A stretch of DNA of 64,000 nucleotides from Spongilla lacustris (lineage: Eukaryota > Porifera > Demospongiae > Spongillida > Spongillidae). Shown piece after piece: positions 27,034 through 39,765 of this stretch. How positions within the stretch are numbered: the stretch's first letter is position 1; each line of letters begins with the position of its first letter. The notes under the pieces are model-generated. The model was not told the DNA's origin. It was given only the letters and a program-made list of their open reading frames with translations, and did no database searches. The translations under genes were made by a program, and so were the position numbers. Location: assembly GCA_949361645.1 (NCBI GenBank), contig OX442419.1:2627028-2691027 (forward strand). The letters run 5' to 3'.

Positions 27034-27727
27034 AATTTAAATAGCTGTTATGCTTCCCCACAGCTCAGCGACTATGTTTCTCTACTAAGCCACTTCCTTG
27101 GGGTTCATATGAGAAATCTTTCTGATGCAGCTGTCAAGAGGGCAGAAATCCTCGTCAACTACCTCAACAAGCTCAAATATGTAAGCTTCCCCACTGCAGC
27201 GTAACACATGTTCGGCTGCGCGCGGTAGACATGTGTAATAACGGTGTGGGGACCAGGAGGCAAGCCTCTCTGTGCAGCTGGCGTGCTAGGGGAACGTGTT
27301 TAGCTGAGTGGCGGGTTCATGTAGTTCGTGTTCAAGTGCTTGTAAAAACCACTTGCAACCGCACGTGGCGTAACTTAATTAATTGAAGAGAAGCGCGAGA
27401 GACGTCCATTGTGTTGGAGGGCTACGCGAAGCCAGGAAAGTAAGTCCACTTATCTTTCAAACTAGTACGCTTTAGCGCGGGTTCGATTACGCGCGCCTTT
27501 GGTAATACACGCTTTGTTTGTTATCCCTCCCGCCCTCTATGCTGGTGTCGCGTTGCGTTGATATGTATATCATGATATGTCGTCCACGTGATCTCCCCAG
27601 GGAGTTCAGGAGCAGCACTCAGAGTGGGAGCACGCTCAAGAAAAGACCAAGGTGCTCCAAAAGCTAGCCCCTGAGGCACCTGTTCCCATGGAGATGTTTG
27701 AAGCTGATGTTGAACTGCTTAAGCAAG
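24175..27727 (+). CDS. DH (RhoGEF) domain exons
   Basis: Four exons encode [20 protein letters not shown], then [37 protein letters not shown], and [16 protein letters not shown] plus [14 protein letters not shown]. These align in order with the helices of RasGRF DH domains: the first conserved helix, the FLN segment, the helix before LxxFLxxP, and the last long helix. The junction 24323|26527 restores an N-C-S reading across a 2.2-kb intron. Divergence is strong, so activity on Rho or Rac is inferred from family only. Confidence 0.8.
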
Positions 27728-28000
27728 GTAAATATTATTATTATTATTATTTTAGCTATCCCATAGGTGTAACAAATCATTCACTTGTCTGGAAGGCATG
27801 TGATTATAAGTAGTGGTGAGTCTGCATGTGTGTGCATGTATGAAGTCTGCAGCTGGTCTTCCTACACTGTGAAATGCGCACGCAGTAATCATGAACTGCA
27901 AGGGGATAGAAGGGGTTAAACTGCAATGTGCAATCACACATGTATTGAACTGTTCACACATCACAACACACACATGCATACATGTACACACACACATACG

Positions 28001-28075
<75 letters not shown>

Positions 28076-28490
28076 CCCCTCACAATGGTGAAGGGAAACA
28101 GGGAAATTCCCTGCACCGGTCTCCTCTTCAAGACCTACTTTGCCATCGCGGATCGCCCCAATGGGGCTGGGGAAGGTGTACACCTGCGGGTCCTGGAGTA
28201 TGGTATGATCCCCTTGAGTACCGCCCAACTCCACAAGTGCGTCGATGTTGAGGGACAGACAATACAGCCTGACCTGCAGTCAGGTAGGGAAAGACACACA
28301 CATACAACACAACACACACACACACACACACACACACAACACACACACTCGTACACAAATGCACACACACTTGTAAACATACATGTATGTATCCTAAATG
28401 TGCACATGTTGTACACACCTACACACTTACATTTGCCATGTATTCATAACTTGGTACACATCTGGTGAGTATCCACACACGTGTTGGGCG

Positions 28491-28543
<53 letters not shown>

Positions 28544-28920
28544 TGCTTTGCATACAATGTATGTGTAAGGTCTGCATGCCTCCAAGGTGAATGATATCAG
28601 TAAACATGCATACCTGTACAAGCTGTACCATAGCACCATAAGGTATGCTTCATTGTCATGATCTGACCCATGGGGTTGTCATGTGGTTGTCCTGGTGTGG
28701 CCTCTTTTACAAATAGTATGATTGCAAAGGAGATGTGATGCTCTCATGAGATCGTTCTAACCCCTCCCCTCTCCCCCCTCAGGACTTAGTGAGGATAGAA
28801 TGGGATTTAGAATCAGTTTCAAGAACAATGACAGTCTGTTCTTCCGAGTGGCCAAACCTAACGAAAAGAAGGCATGGGTGGAGGCTCTTGAAAAGGTAGA
28901 CTTGAGGGGTACCTGTGTGT

Positions 28921-28969
<49 letters not shown>

Positions 28970-30710
28970 CTTGAGCAAAGCCCATGTGAGGGTGGTATCT
29001 ATATTTCATACGTATGCTGTACATTGTACGGACCATGCTTACACCTGGTGACTTGTTTGTCTTTCTTCACACATGCACACACACACACACACACACACAC
29101 ATGTACACATACACATGTACACACACATACACATGTACACTCACACACACGTACATACACACACATACACATACACACACACACTTCAGTGCATACAAGA
29201 TACACAACCCGCAAACCACTCAAAGGATGAAACTGACAGTCTCTCCTTCAGCCCTGAAGTGGGACCAAAGGTTAGTGCTCTGGGGGAGGAGTGAAGGGAG
29301 GGGGAGGAGTGAAGGAAGGGGAGCTGAAACACAGGAGTCCCATAGTCACAGCTAAGAGACATGTTAAGGTGTCCCATAGTCACAGCTAAGAGGCATGTTA
29401 AGGTGTCCCATAGTCACAGCTAAGAGGCGTGCTAAGCTTAAAGGTGTCCCAAAGTCACAGCTAAGAGGCGTGCTAAGGTGACAGACATTGCTGCTGAGTG
29501 GAGTGCCAGGCGTGTGGTGCCTTGTAGCCAAACCAGGTGTGGCCCCTTAGCTATGGTTCCATGTCCTGTCCACCCCTCAGTGCACCAGGGGGGGGGGGGG
29601 GGGGGCAGCCACCACTTTGGATTGTATTGTTTGGTCTGCCAAGTATGGATCAGGGGGAGGTGGTGACTGCAGTTCAAACAGGGAGTTGATTGGATCAAAG
29701 ATGAATAGGATATGGGAGGTGAGAGGACTGAGGAGGAGGCATGTATAAGGTTGGATTGGGTGAAAACAATGGAGGACCTCTGTATGCAAATGGGTGGATT
29801 TGGAAGTGGAACGTAGTGAGATCAGTTTACAGGTCCCAGGGAAGAGGAGGATATAGGGGGAAGGAGGTCTTCACAGGCATACACACATGCACACACAGGC
29901 AACACACACAGGTACACACACACACACAAACACACACAAACACACACAGGTACACACACAGGTACACACACAGGTACACACACAGGTACACACACAGGCA
30001 CACACACAGTATATTGTAGAACCTAGATATCATGTCATTTGTAGTCAACCACATTACATGCAGTTGTTAGTGGTGGGGCATAGTTGTACTAGGCCACTAG
30101 CAGGAAGAGTAAATATAGCATTGCTGGTGGGGTCTGAGTGATGATGACCAGGCTGCCAACCACATCAAACCGCAACACCCTGGTGTGTGAGATCAAAGCC
30201 TTATGAGTGGAGTACTCCACACACTTGTGCTTCTTGTTGTGAGTGGGTGAGGCAACCTTTGAAGGAGCCTGTGGCCTGGGCATGGGGCCTGGGCATGTGG
30301 CCTGGGCATGGGGCCTGGGCATGTGGCCTGGGCATGTGGCCTGGGCATGGGGCCTGGGCATGGGGCCTGGGCATGGGGCCTGGGCATGGGGCCTGGGCAT
30401 GGGGCCTGGGGCATGTGGCCTGTGTTACAGACACATGTAGTTTGGATTGAATGTGGAGTTGGTGTGTCACTTTTCTCACACACCCCACCCTCACCCCTCC
30501 CCAGGTAATGTTTGCCACTAAGCAAGGCATTAGTAACAGGAAACATTTGTGTTGTATGAGAGTGGGGGTGTTTTGTATTGTGTTGGTTTTGTTAATTTTT
30601 TCCCCAAAACACATCGGACCTCACGGGTCATGTTGTGTGCATAGTCCCATAGCTATGTGTGTGTGGGGGGGGGGGGGGGGGGGGGGGCACTGCGGAACAT
30701 GCAGTAGGTA

Positions 30711-30751
<41 letters not shown>

Positions 30752-31211
30752 ACATGCAAATTTGTAGATGGGTACTGGCATGTGTACATGTACACGTATA
30801 CAATTTGGGATTAGCTCAAGCAGTCATCATCCATCTGTTTGGATTTATTCGATTGGGGCCTTGAGCAGTCATCCATATGTTCGGCTGCTGTGCATTTAAG
30901 GTCACGGGGGGGGGGGGGGGGGGGGGGGGGGACCAGCCGCCATTGTGCTTGTGGCATGGAGGAATGGGCGTGGCTTAAGAGGGTGGGTTGATGGGAGGGG
31001 GCGTGACTTTATGCTTCGAATTCAAATTTTGGTCACATTCATTTATGTATCTTTGGTAATTATTAATTATTAATAAGTGTGTAGTATGGAAAACCTGATA
31101 AACATTTAGAGGTAGATTTGTGGAAAGTGATAAGGCAATACATGTAGATACATGTACTTGCTATTTCACATGTTCATACACCTCTTATGCGTACATGCAC
31201 ACATACACTCA

Positions 31212-31260
<49 letters not shown>

Positions 31261-34200
31261 AGATTGCTGCTGCCTCAATGGAGAAGCTGTTCCAGCAGCT
31301 GATCAGTCCCCAGATGTTCAGAGATGACTTTGTGGAGGTGTTCCTGATGACCCACTCCAGCTTTACTACCTCCAAGAACGTCCTCACTGCTCTCATCAAC
31401 TGCATCAACAGCCCCGGGGGGGAGAGTGAGGAGCCGGCTGAATGCAGCAATACTGTGAGTGCTGAAAGACAATCTGTATGGTTAATGATTGCATGCCTGT
31501 GTGTGCAAGGGTGTGTGTGTGTGCGCGCGAGCGAGTGTGTGTGTGCGCGTGCGAGTGTGTGTGTGTGTATGTATGTGTGTGTGTATGATGTGTGTTTGTG
31601 TGTGTGTATGTAATGTATGTATGTATGTATGTATGTATGTATGTATGTATGTGTGTGTGTGTATGTGTACATATAGCTATCTACCTGGCCACCTATACAT
31701 GTATTTTATGTCGCTAGCCTTGCATTAGTCATGAGCAAACTTGCTTAGTGTGGTGGGGTAAAGCTGCAGTGTGCATTGGTATTAACATTCCCCTTTATAT
31801 GGGAGGGGGCCCCCATATATGGTCACCTAGATGTATCATCTGGGCCCCCCATATATGGTCACCTATCATCTGGGCCCCCCATATATGGTCACCTATCATC
31901 TGGGTCCCCATATATGGTCACCTATCATCTGGGCCCCCCATATATGGTCACCTATCATCTGGGTCCCCATATATGGTCACCTATCATCTGGGTCCCCATA
32001 TATGGTCACCTATCATCTGGGTCCCCATATATGGTCACCTATCATCTGGGCCCCCCATATATGGTCACCTATCATCTGGGTCCCCCATATATGGTCACCT
32101 ATCATCTGGGCCCCCATATATGGTCACCTATCATCTGGGCCCCCCATATATGGTCACCTATCATCTGGGCCCCCCATATATGGTCACCTATCATCTGGGC
32201 CCCCATATATAGTCACCTATCATCTGGGCCCCCCATATATGGTCACCTATCATCTGGGCCCCCCATATATGGTCACCTATCATCTATTGCGCGCACGTCT
32301 GATCACTCAAATTTGTCTCCGTCTCTGAGCACAGGGAATTTCTGTGCACACAGACGTGTATATGCCTCCACATGTGTGCACATGTACATGTACACATGTA
32401 GGGGGTCATGATTTGATAACCTTTCTCTTTCTTGCAGAGTCCAGAAAGTCCCATCTTCACATTCAATGGTGCGTGTGTGTGTGCTTGTGTTTGCAGTCAC
32501 CATTGTTGGGTGGGAGGGTGGGGGGGATGTATGTGTATGTTTGCGTCTCTCTTGGCTGGGGGGTATGTATGTTTACAGTCTCTGTTGTTTGTGCTCTTGT
32601 AAGGTGTGTGTGTGTTCTCTTTGCTGTTCATTCTTACTCCTCATTCTCCTCTTCCCCAGACCTTTCAGAGGTCACAGCCACCACAGTTACAGACGTTTCC
32701 ATGGCGATGTCTAGCTACCACATTGTGTGTACATCTGAGTCTGAGAATGGTAGGGCAACCTACTCGTATTGTACTAAAGTGCACACCTACCCCCCTTGTC
32801 TGCCTGCTCTTGCCTCCTTCACTTCACTTCCTCCTGAATCTTTCTAACTACATTATCACACCCTCACTCATCCCCATCCCCATTCCCACCCCCTCATCCC
32901 CATCCCTTCATTTCCATTGCCTCATCCCCATCCCTTCATTTCCATTGCCTCATCCCCATCCCCTCATCCCGATCGCCTCATCATTTCCCTTACAACTTCT
33001 CCTTCTCTACCTACCCACCCTCCCTTACCTCACATATCCACTATCATCTTTTTTTCTCACCCCCCCAACAGAGTCCCCGTCGGCAAGCCCCTCCTTCTCC
33101 CGTCGGCCCCTCCCATCTGCACTTGCACTCAACCAGAAAGGGGAAGTCCCACTTGCCACCACTGGAAGGGGCGTGGTCAGTAACACGAGCACGAGCGACT
33201 CGGACGTCTCCCCTCACACGTCGGCCATTGTGGTGGACAATGGTGTGCAGCACGGCGCCAGTACCCAGAACGGTTGGCAGTCATCAGAGGTGTTCATGCG
33301 GGGAGGAGGTAATGGACCACCACCATATGTTGTGGGCACACTAACACACACGCACTCATGCACATACACACGCACCATGCACACACACTGCACACACACA
33401 CACGCACTCATGCACATACACACGCACCATGCACACACACTGCACACACACACACGCACTCATGCACATACACACGCACCATGCACACACACTGCACACA
33501 CACACACGCACTCATGCACATACACACGCACCATGCACACACACTGCACACACACACACCATGCACATATGCACACACCATGCACATACACACGCACATT
33601 GCACATTGCACATACACACGCACATTGCACTCGCGTGTACATGTTATGTACTGAACCCTTCAGTGTATGGTTTGTGGTTTCTTGTATACCTAAACCAGCC
33701 TGTACTCCAGCCAGCACTTCAGCCTGTTTGTATTTTATCCCTTTCCTCTCCATCTTCTTTCCTCCCTCCCTCCCTCCCTCTCTCTCCCTCCCTCCTCCCT
33801 TACTCTCCCCTCTCTCTCTCCATCCCTCCTCCCTCTCCCCCTCCCTCGCTCCCCTTCCTCTCCCTCACTCTCCCCTTCTCTCTCCATTCATCCTCACTCT
33901 CTCCATTCCCCCTCCCCCTCCCCCCACTCCTCACCACCCCAGAACACTCTCTCTACATCACCCTCTGCCCCCCAGTGGACCGCAAGAAGAGCCACAGTTC
34001 TGACCACCAAAGCTGGGGGGATGCAGAAGACAGTGATGGGGAGGAGGGGGTGGATGGGGAGGAGGACGGTCTCCCCACCCCCTGCAACTCCATCAGCAGC
34101 AAGATGGACGCCATGAAGGCACTGAAGCTTGAAGACCTCCATGAAGACAGCGAGTTCCTCTCCGTTGCCTTGCCCAGGGAACGTGCCTCTATCAGGGGCA

Positions 34201-36357
34201 AGAGTGCGGACACCGAGCTGGATGGGGACCGGGATGTGTTGGTAGGCGACAGTCTATCTGCCCGGCGTAGTGCCGCCTTGTGTACCTCGGAGCCCAACCT
34301 GGCCACCATGGGGATACACTCCGCCCAGTCCACCCCATCTCCCTCTCACACACCTAACAAGCAGGGTGCCGAACCCAACCCCGCGATGTCGCTGAAGATG
34401 GCGATGACCACGCCTAACTTGGGGGGGCGTGCGGCACAGCCCTTCTATCACGGAGCGGCGCTGACGGCCCCCGCGGGGGTGCTACGCGAGCACATGGCGG
34501 CCGAGAAGAGGGTCTCAAGGCTACGCAGGTTGGCCCCCGTGGAGAAGAAACCCTCAAAGTGGAGCGCTACCGACCTTACCGCTTCCCTCGGTGGTCCCAT
34601 TCATAAGTGCGACCTCACCCTCTCTAGTGGTAGTGCCCAGACTACTGATGCGGCGACTGGTACGTTGAAGAAGCAACGCAAGGGGATCAGGGAGCAGATT
34701 GTCCACAGGTTGAACAAGATGAGGGGCAAGAAGGACACGGTGAAGATCTCTGGCGTGCCGGACGAGGTGGTGGCGTCTGCTGGGACCAAGGTCAGGAGGA
34801 ACTCCACGTTGCCACGCCGACCTACGCGTAACAACAGCCTGAACGAGTCGCTTGTAGGGGGTAAGGCCAACCAGGGGGAGGAGCCTTCCCTCACCAGCAG
34901 CGGTCGGTCTGGGAGCTTATCCTCTGGGGGAGGAGGAGTATCACGGAACACTACACTGGTGTCCAAAATATTCTCTGTCCTCAACTGCTGGCAGGCGTGG
35001 CATTATGAGGTGAGCTCCTACCCTCTTCTCACCTCACCTATACTCCTTCCACTCTCCACAATTTCCTTGTATTGGTCTCATTTTGAAGTAAAGTTAGTAA
35101 CAACAAATATGGAGAAAAAAAAATGTATGGGGGCTATGAAAATCAGCGCCCTTCATAATCAAGTGAATGTGTATTGAGATGCTATGTAGTTTTGTCTGCA
35201 TGCTATGAAAACCAAGGCCCTTCATAATCAAGTGAATGAGTATTGAGCCCTACACGTATATGCTATGTAGCATATTAGTTTCATGTTTTAAATACACACA
35301 ACGTTTTCAGGATTTTGAGAGAGACGAAGAACTGAAGTCGATGCTCTCTGACTTTCTGAACGTAATTCTGACCAAGAACCACAGTGACTCCAACCTGTAC
35401 AGACTGGCCCACCACCTTATGAAGTGAGTGCCTGCATACATTAACAGCACCCCCTAACCATTTACTGCTCTTTTCCCTTCCCTCCTCCCCCTCCTCTCCT
35501 CCTGACAGCCTCATAAAAGCTAAAGAGTCCACCTCCAGAGATGGGACCATGCCCTCACTGCTGCTCAGAGTTACCAACCTTAATGTAGGGTCACCCACAC
35601 CTTAATGTAGGAGCACCCACACCTTAATGTAGGGTCACCCGCACCTTAATGTAGGGTCACCCACACCTTAATGTAGGGTCACCCACACCTTAATGTAGGA
35701 GCACCCACACCTTAATGTAGGGTCACCCACACCTTAATGACCCATACCTTAATGTAGGGCACCCACACCTTAATGACCCACACCTTAATCTAGGGTCACC
35801 CACACCTTAATGACCCACACTATAATGTAGGGTCACCCACACCTTAATGTACATGTACAACGCAGAATGCTGCAGTGCATGTGTGGGGTGTGTGATGTGT
35901 AGGTGTGTAACACATGCACATGTGTTTATAATTTATATGTGTGTGCATTCTTCAAGCCTACAGTGGGTGAGAGGGGATACCACATATAAATTACATGTGT
36001 GGTTGGTTACTATTACCATGGTTACCACTGTACCACACCCACTTTAGCCTGCAGAGGTGGCGATGTACAACTGGGGCTCTCTGGAGAAGCTGAAGCCACT
36101 GGCACCCCTGGACCTCAGCAAGGCCTCCATGAGGGAGGGGCCCATGTGCTCGACCATAGCCCAGCAGATGACGCTGATGGAGTTTGCTGTGTACAAGGCC
36201 GTAGAAAGATTGTAAGTGGGCCAGCCGCATGTGTGGGTCTGGGGACTAGGAAAGAAAAGGAGATCAAATACTATTTGTCCTGTGTGTTGGTCTGGGAGGG
36301 AGGGGGAGAGAGAGAGAGGAAGGGGAGAGATGGAGGAGGGGAGAGGAAGGGGGAGTA

Positions 36358-36446
<89 letters not shown>

Positions 36447-37090
36447 AGAGAGGCCATACAGTGTGTTTGCAAGTCAATGTTGCAGTATGCTAATATGTAT
36501 CCCTTAACCCCTTTAGTGAGCTGTTGAACTGCAACTGGAAGAAGGCCAACAAGGAGAGGCTAGCACCCAACGTGTGCAGGCTGATCAGGAGGACCAATGA
36601 GGTGAGGGGGTGGGAAATTTCTCCCACTTCTTGCTGTCTTTTTTATGAATCATTTACTATACATTTCATATTTGCAACAACACACACACACACACACACA
36701 CACAGCTAACATCGTGGGTGTGTACAGAAGTGCTGTCCCAGGACACGCCTCACTCCAGAGCTAACGTCATCGAGCTGTTCATCGACGTAGCCAAGTGCTG
36801 CTACAGGCACTACGACTTCCACTGCTCCCTCAACATCACCATAGCCCTCAAGTCGTCGGCAGTGAAGGGACTCACCAAGACATGGGCACTGGTGGATAAG
36901 AAGGTGAGGGGGTGTGGTTTGTACCCGACCCATGTGGGAGGGAAGGAGAGGTGGATACTCTCCATTGATCTCCTGGAAGCTTAGTTCCCTGGTGTTAAGT
37001 CGCGGGTGAAGCTACACATGTATACCCCACCATATTTGTCTACAAGGGAGTGATTACATGTAATTGTCACACACACACGCACACACACAC

Positions 37091-37121
<31 letters not shown>

Positions 37122-37368
37122 TCACACACACACACACATCACACATACACACACACATCACACGTACACACAGCACACACACAATGCGGCCATACACAAA
37201 CACATGCACAAATGGGGGGTTTGCAGGTTGTGAGGAAAACCATTAGACATTGTGTTGTTAATGGTGGTGTGTGTTGTGTGTGTTTTAGAGTCGCCAAAGG
37301 TTGGAAAGATTGAGCAAACTTACTGACTACCACGGAAGGTGCAAGAAGCTGAGAGAGACTCTGGAACA

Positions 37369-37439
<71 letters not shown>

Positions 37440-38776
37440 TCCTCAGTTTTGGGCCACCGTACATGTATGTGGGTCTAATCGCTCTATTTAGTATGCATGC
37501 AAGCTGAGGGGGCGGAGTAGTTATTTTGGAGGAGGAGGTGGCCATTGAAGGTGCATGTAGCTGTGTGTAATACAAGCTTTCCTCTGCACAGGCTAACAGA
37601 AGACTCCCTTGAAAAGAATGAGTAAGTTCTTACATTTGTGTGTGGGGGGGAGGGGGAAGGGAAGAGAGTGGTATCAATGGATTAAGGAGGTGGAAGTGCA
37701 TAGGGATGGTGGAAGGGCATAGGGATGGTGGAAGGGGAGAGGGATGGTGGAGGTGAAAGGGCATAGGGATGGTGAATAGTCTTGGCCATACATGTATCCC
37801 ATGATATTGCACCAGAGTACTATTTTTACTACACATAGTTTTCTCTTTTTATTTATAAATGAACACTTCTTTTACCTTTTTAACCTTTTTCTGTATGGAA
37901 TTTTGCATGCGTTTGGGAAAACTTAACTACACATATGAACTGAAGATTAGAACTGTAGAGTCTCTGTCAGGTTGTAATAGTGGGTGCTTGTCTGGTTCTA
38001 ATGTAAGCCCACCTCAAATACGTGACCTTTACCTTTACTCCACCCTCTCCTCCTCCCCAGGACCTTGCCTTCAGCTCTGCCCTACCTTGGGGCCTACTTG
38101 GACCAGATCTATACCTTGGAGATGAGCACTAAGACATTTAACCCCGATCATCTGGTCAACTTCACCAAGATGACCAAGGTCAGTAGTACAAAGGTGTGAA
38201 GGTCAGAGGTCATTCATAAATTAGCATTCTTGTTAATAATTATTGGTGCGGTGGACTATTACCAAAGTTACTATGTAGTTGGGCATCACTAAATGCCCTT
38301 TTGAGATGCAACCTTAGCTGTTGATTTTATCATTCCCTCCCTCCCTCTCCCCCCTCCCTTGCTCCCTCCTCCCTCCCTCCCTCCCTCAGCTTGCAGATCT
38401 GGTGAGAACAGCTCTTCAGTATCAAGAATCTTCGTTTCCATTTGAGCCCCAACTAGATGTAAGTCTTTCCCATATCCCCTTGCCCCTTCCTCCACCAGAA
38501 GCACACAATGCATGCAAGAAGGGGGGGGGAGGGGTCGGCCCAAGGAAGCGGGGAAACTAAAGACATCATTATTCCAGGGGGGAGGGGTTGAGGTCACAAA
38601 TATGTGAGGGGGGGAGGGAGGGGGGCCCCTGACTACACCTCTCTCACCCAGCTTATATATAAACACACGCGCTCCCCCTTTGCTCCCATCAGATGATGGC
38701 GTACATCATGTCTGCTAAGAGGCTGTCAGAGAACGATCTGTACGACCTGTCCATGAAACTGGAGCCAAGATCTTAG
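24175..38776 (+). CDS. RasGRF-like dual Rho/Ras guanine-nucleotide exchange factor
   Basis: Exons: 24175-24323, 26527-26809, 27064-27180, 27601-27727, 28074-28283, 28783-28895, 29190-29270, 31263-31454, 32438-32468, 32660-32749, 33072-33308, 33976-35009, 35311-35423, 35509-35584, 36048-36211, 36517-36601, 36706-36903, 37289-37368, 37592-37621, 38061-38178, 38390-38458, 38693-38776. They total 3,681 nt, 1,226 residues and a stop, with all phases agreeing. Domain order counted from the first exon: DH (about 1-225), PH (about 226-335), REM (about 345-424), a Ser/Thr-rich linker (425-888) and CDC25/RasGEF (889-1226). DH-PH-REM-CDC25 occurs in SOS and RasGRF. The long REM-CDC25 linker and a chain that stops right after [10 protein letters not shown] point to RasGRF; SOS continues into a proline-rich tail. 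It should load GTP on Ras and probably Rac at the membrane. The N-terminal PH/IQ part is unassigned. Confidence 0.85.
24598..25035. repeat. Two minisatellites in the first DH intron
   Basis: CTCCTAGGCCAGGGCTGGCT units of 19-24 bp at 24,598-24,860 are followed by CCCTTCAGATCACCTGACA units of about 37 bp at 24,895-25,035. Confidence 0.9.
26824..27028. repeat. (CA)n microsatellite with CAACATGCACA interruptions
   Basis: About 200 bp starts 12 bp after the donor of exon 26527-26809. Confidence 0.95.
28014..28072. repeat. (CA)n forming the acceptor of the PH exon
   Basis: CA dinucleotides run without interruption into CACAG, followed by exon 28074-28283. Confidence 0.95.
28074..29270 (+). CDS. 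PH domain exons
   Basis: [19 protein letters not shown] gives the first strands, [19 protein letters not shown] the later strands, and [10 protein letters not shown] the closing helix with its invariant Trp. A 27-residue exon (29190-29270) links to the REM domain. In this family the PH domain follows DH directly and helps membrane binding. Confidence 0.8.
29335..29480. repeat. About 34-bp minisatellite, four units
   Basis: Units of GTCCCATAGTCACAGCTAAG plus AGGCATGTTAAGGT. Confidence 0.85.
30268..30422. repeat. 12-bp minisatellite CCTGGGCATGGG
   Basis: About 13 units with CATGTGG and CATGGGG variants. It is intronic in RasGRF. Confidence 0.95.
30665..30931. repeat. Two poly-G tracts and a (CA)n run
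   Basis: Runs of more than 20 G lie near 30,665-30,687 and 30,906-30,931, with (CA)n at 30,714-30,750 between them. Such G runs can form quadruplexes. Confidence 0.9.
31263..31454 (+). CDS. REM (RasGEF N-terminal) domain exon
   Basis: [20 protein letters not shown], then [20 protein letters not shown], matches the RasGEF_N pattern: a first helix with L..L, then a helix pair with FLxTHxxFTT. The REM domain packs on CDC25 and is needed for its stability. The acceptor is the end of a (CA)n tract, CACATACACAG. Confidence 0.85.
31500..31670. repeat. (GT)n and (TATG)n microsatellite
   Basis: GTGTGTGC and TATG runs downstream of the REM exon donor. Confidence 0.9.
31808..32285. repeat. About 28-bp minisatellite, about 17 units
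   Basis: Units of CCCATATATGGTCACCTATC plus ATCTGGGCC. All three plus frames stay open through it. Confidence 0.95.
33072..35009 (+). CDS. RasGRF linker with basic, Ser-rich region
   Basis: Exons 33072-33308 and 33976-35009 encode most of the REM-CDC25 linker. It is acidic at 33,976-34,090 ([18 protein letters not shown]). It then carries likely basophilic kinase sites ([16 protein letters not shown]) and a strongly basic helix, [20 protein letters not shown], which may bind membrane or calmodulin. RasGRF linkers are regulated by phosphorylation; here that is inference from motifs. An upstream acceptor at 33,941 would add 11-12 residues. Confidence 0.8.
33340..33605. repeat. CA-rich minisatellite with CGCACTCATGCACATACAC
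   Basis: Four to five units of about 45-58 bp built from CACGCACCATGCACACACAC and related blocks, in the linker intron. Confidence 0.9.
35311..38776 (+). CDS. CDC25 (RasGEF catalytic) domain exons
   Basis: Ten exons encode the fold. [18 protein letters not shown] is the start of the catalytic core, [14 protein letters not shown] the NKExxxPN-type segment, and [20 protein letters not shown] the helix that corresponds to RVxxIxxFIxVAxx[19 protein letters not shown] follows, then [15 protein letters not shown] (the P-YLG-YL-D signature) and LVNFTKMTK. These are the residues that surround the helical hairpin which opens the Ras nucleotide pocket. The segments occur in the family order with no obvious loss, so the domain looks functional. 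Confidence 0.85.
35579..35850 (+). repeat. Tandem copies of a RasGRF 5' splice site
   Basis: The exon 35509-35584 ends CTTAAT|GTAGGGTCACCC. The next 265 bp repeat ACCTTAATGTAGGGTCACCC about ten times, so exon end plus donor is copied in tandem. In-frame readthrough (VGSPTP, stop) ends before the first full decoy. Confidence 0.85.
36361..36443. repeat. (GA)n microsatellite
   Basis: About 80 bp of GA in the intron upstream of exon 36517-36601. Confidence 0.95.
37369..37437. repeat. (GT)n that contains a 5' splice site
   Basis: Exon 37289-37368 is followed immediately by GTAT(GT)n, so the donor is the first unit of the microsatellite. Confidence 0.95.
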
Positions 38777-39272
38777 CACGACCTTATATGGAGAACATTA
38801 CCTGTCCATGTATGGGCACCTTGTCTCCTTGCACTGCATATGTCTCTGTGTGCGCAGTGGAACATTTTAGGTATTTGTACAGCAGCAACAAAGAATCAGT
38901 TATATCACATCTCCACCTCTTCATGTCAGACTGTTCAATTTCTGTTTTTATTTGCTTCTGTGTTATTTGGTTCGTTTTTTTTACACTATTCTTTCTGTTT
39001 CATCATTTTATATACATATTATCCTTCTCATTATTTTAATACAACACTCTGTATAAAGTACTTGTTCTTGTTTAGCACATCTTGCAATACAAAAATAACA
39101 CATCTATTTGTATGGTGGAGAGTTGCTTACATCAGAGCAACAAAGGTGATATTGCTGGTCCAGTAGATAGTCTTGTGGCTCAGTTCCATGACGTAATTTA
39201 TATACTCCATATGAATCATCATTGCGAAAAGATTAATCTCCGTGCCCAGACCTTACATCACTGCACCGTCTT

Positions 39273-39278
39273 AATAAA
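39273..39278 (+). terminator. Possible RasGRF polyadenylation signal
   Basis: AATAAA lies 497 bp after the stop codon. No other close match precedes it in the 3' flank, although weaker sites could be used. Confidence 0.4.
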
Positions 39279-39673
39279 GTCGTTCCGAAATGTTGTAGCT
39301 ACGATCAAAACACATGGGACCTTCCTAGGATAGCACTGCATGCATCCGGCAGATATTAGTCACTTACAGTTCCGTGTATCATTGTCGGCTTCTAGCACTG
39401 TCCACGTTAGAAGACAATAGCATGCAAAGTGACGCAGGATTTTAATAAGCAGACGATTTATTCGACAATACAAAAGAATGGCTAAATACATGTAGGCGGT
39501 CGGCTATTTAGCATGCGGCATGATTATAAAAAAAGGCCATATTAATTTGTGCCAGCGATATAGCTAGATGCATGCATTTTTATTGTACAGTTTTGTCCTT
39601 GAATTCAGCCTTGCTCGTTAATTGCTGCATAGATAGTATAATACTATCTATGATTGCTGTGTGTGGAACTAGC

Positions 39674-39765
39674 CTCGTACCCAGACCCTGATCCCACAGC
39701 TGCGCTACTTCACGTAGCGGTGATGTAATCTTCCGCAGCTGTGGGAATCGGGGTCTGGGTACGAG
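39674..39765. mobile_element. Fold-back MITE, complete
   Basis: CTCGTACCCAGACCCTGATC at the left is the reverse complement of the right end GGGTCTGGGTACGAG, with inner arms CCACAGCTGCG and CGCAGCTGTGG. CTAG/ACTAG flanks suggest a short target duplication. The core TAGCGGTGATGTAATC is shared with 190-335. Confidence 0.85.

Noticed and set aside
29741..30019. Extra REM-upstream exon in RasGRF between 29,270 and 31,263
   Set aside because: Phases of exons 29190-29270 and 31263-31454 join directly, and the protein alignment leaves no gap. Candidate frames here are CA repeats.
38788..39166. ORFs after the RasGRF stop
   Set aside because: They lie in the 3' flank, have no splice context, and the reading frame of the gene ends at 38,776.
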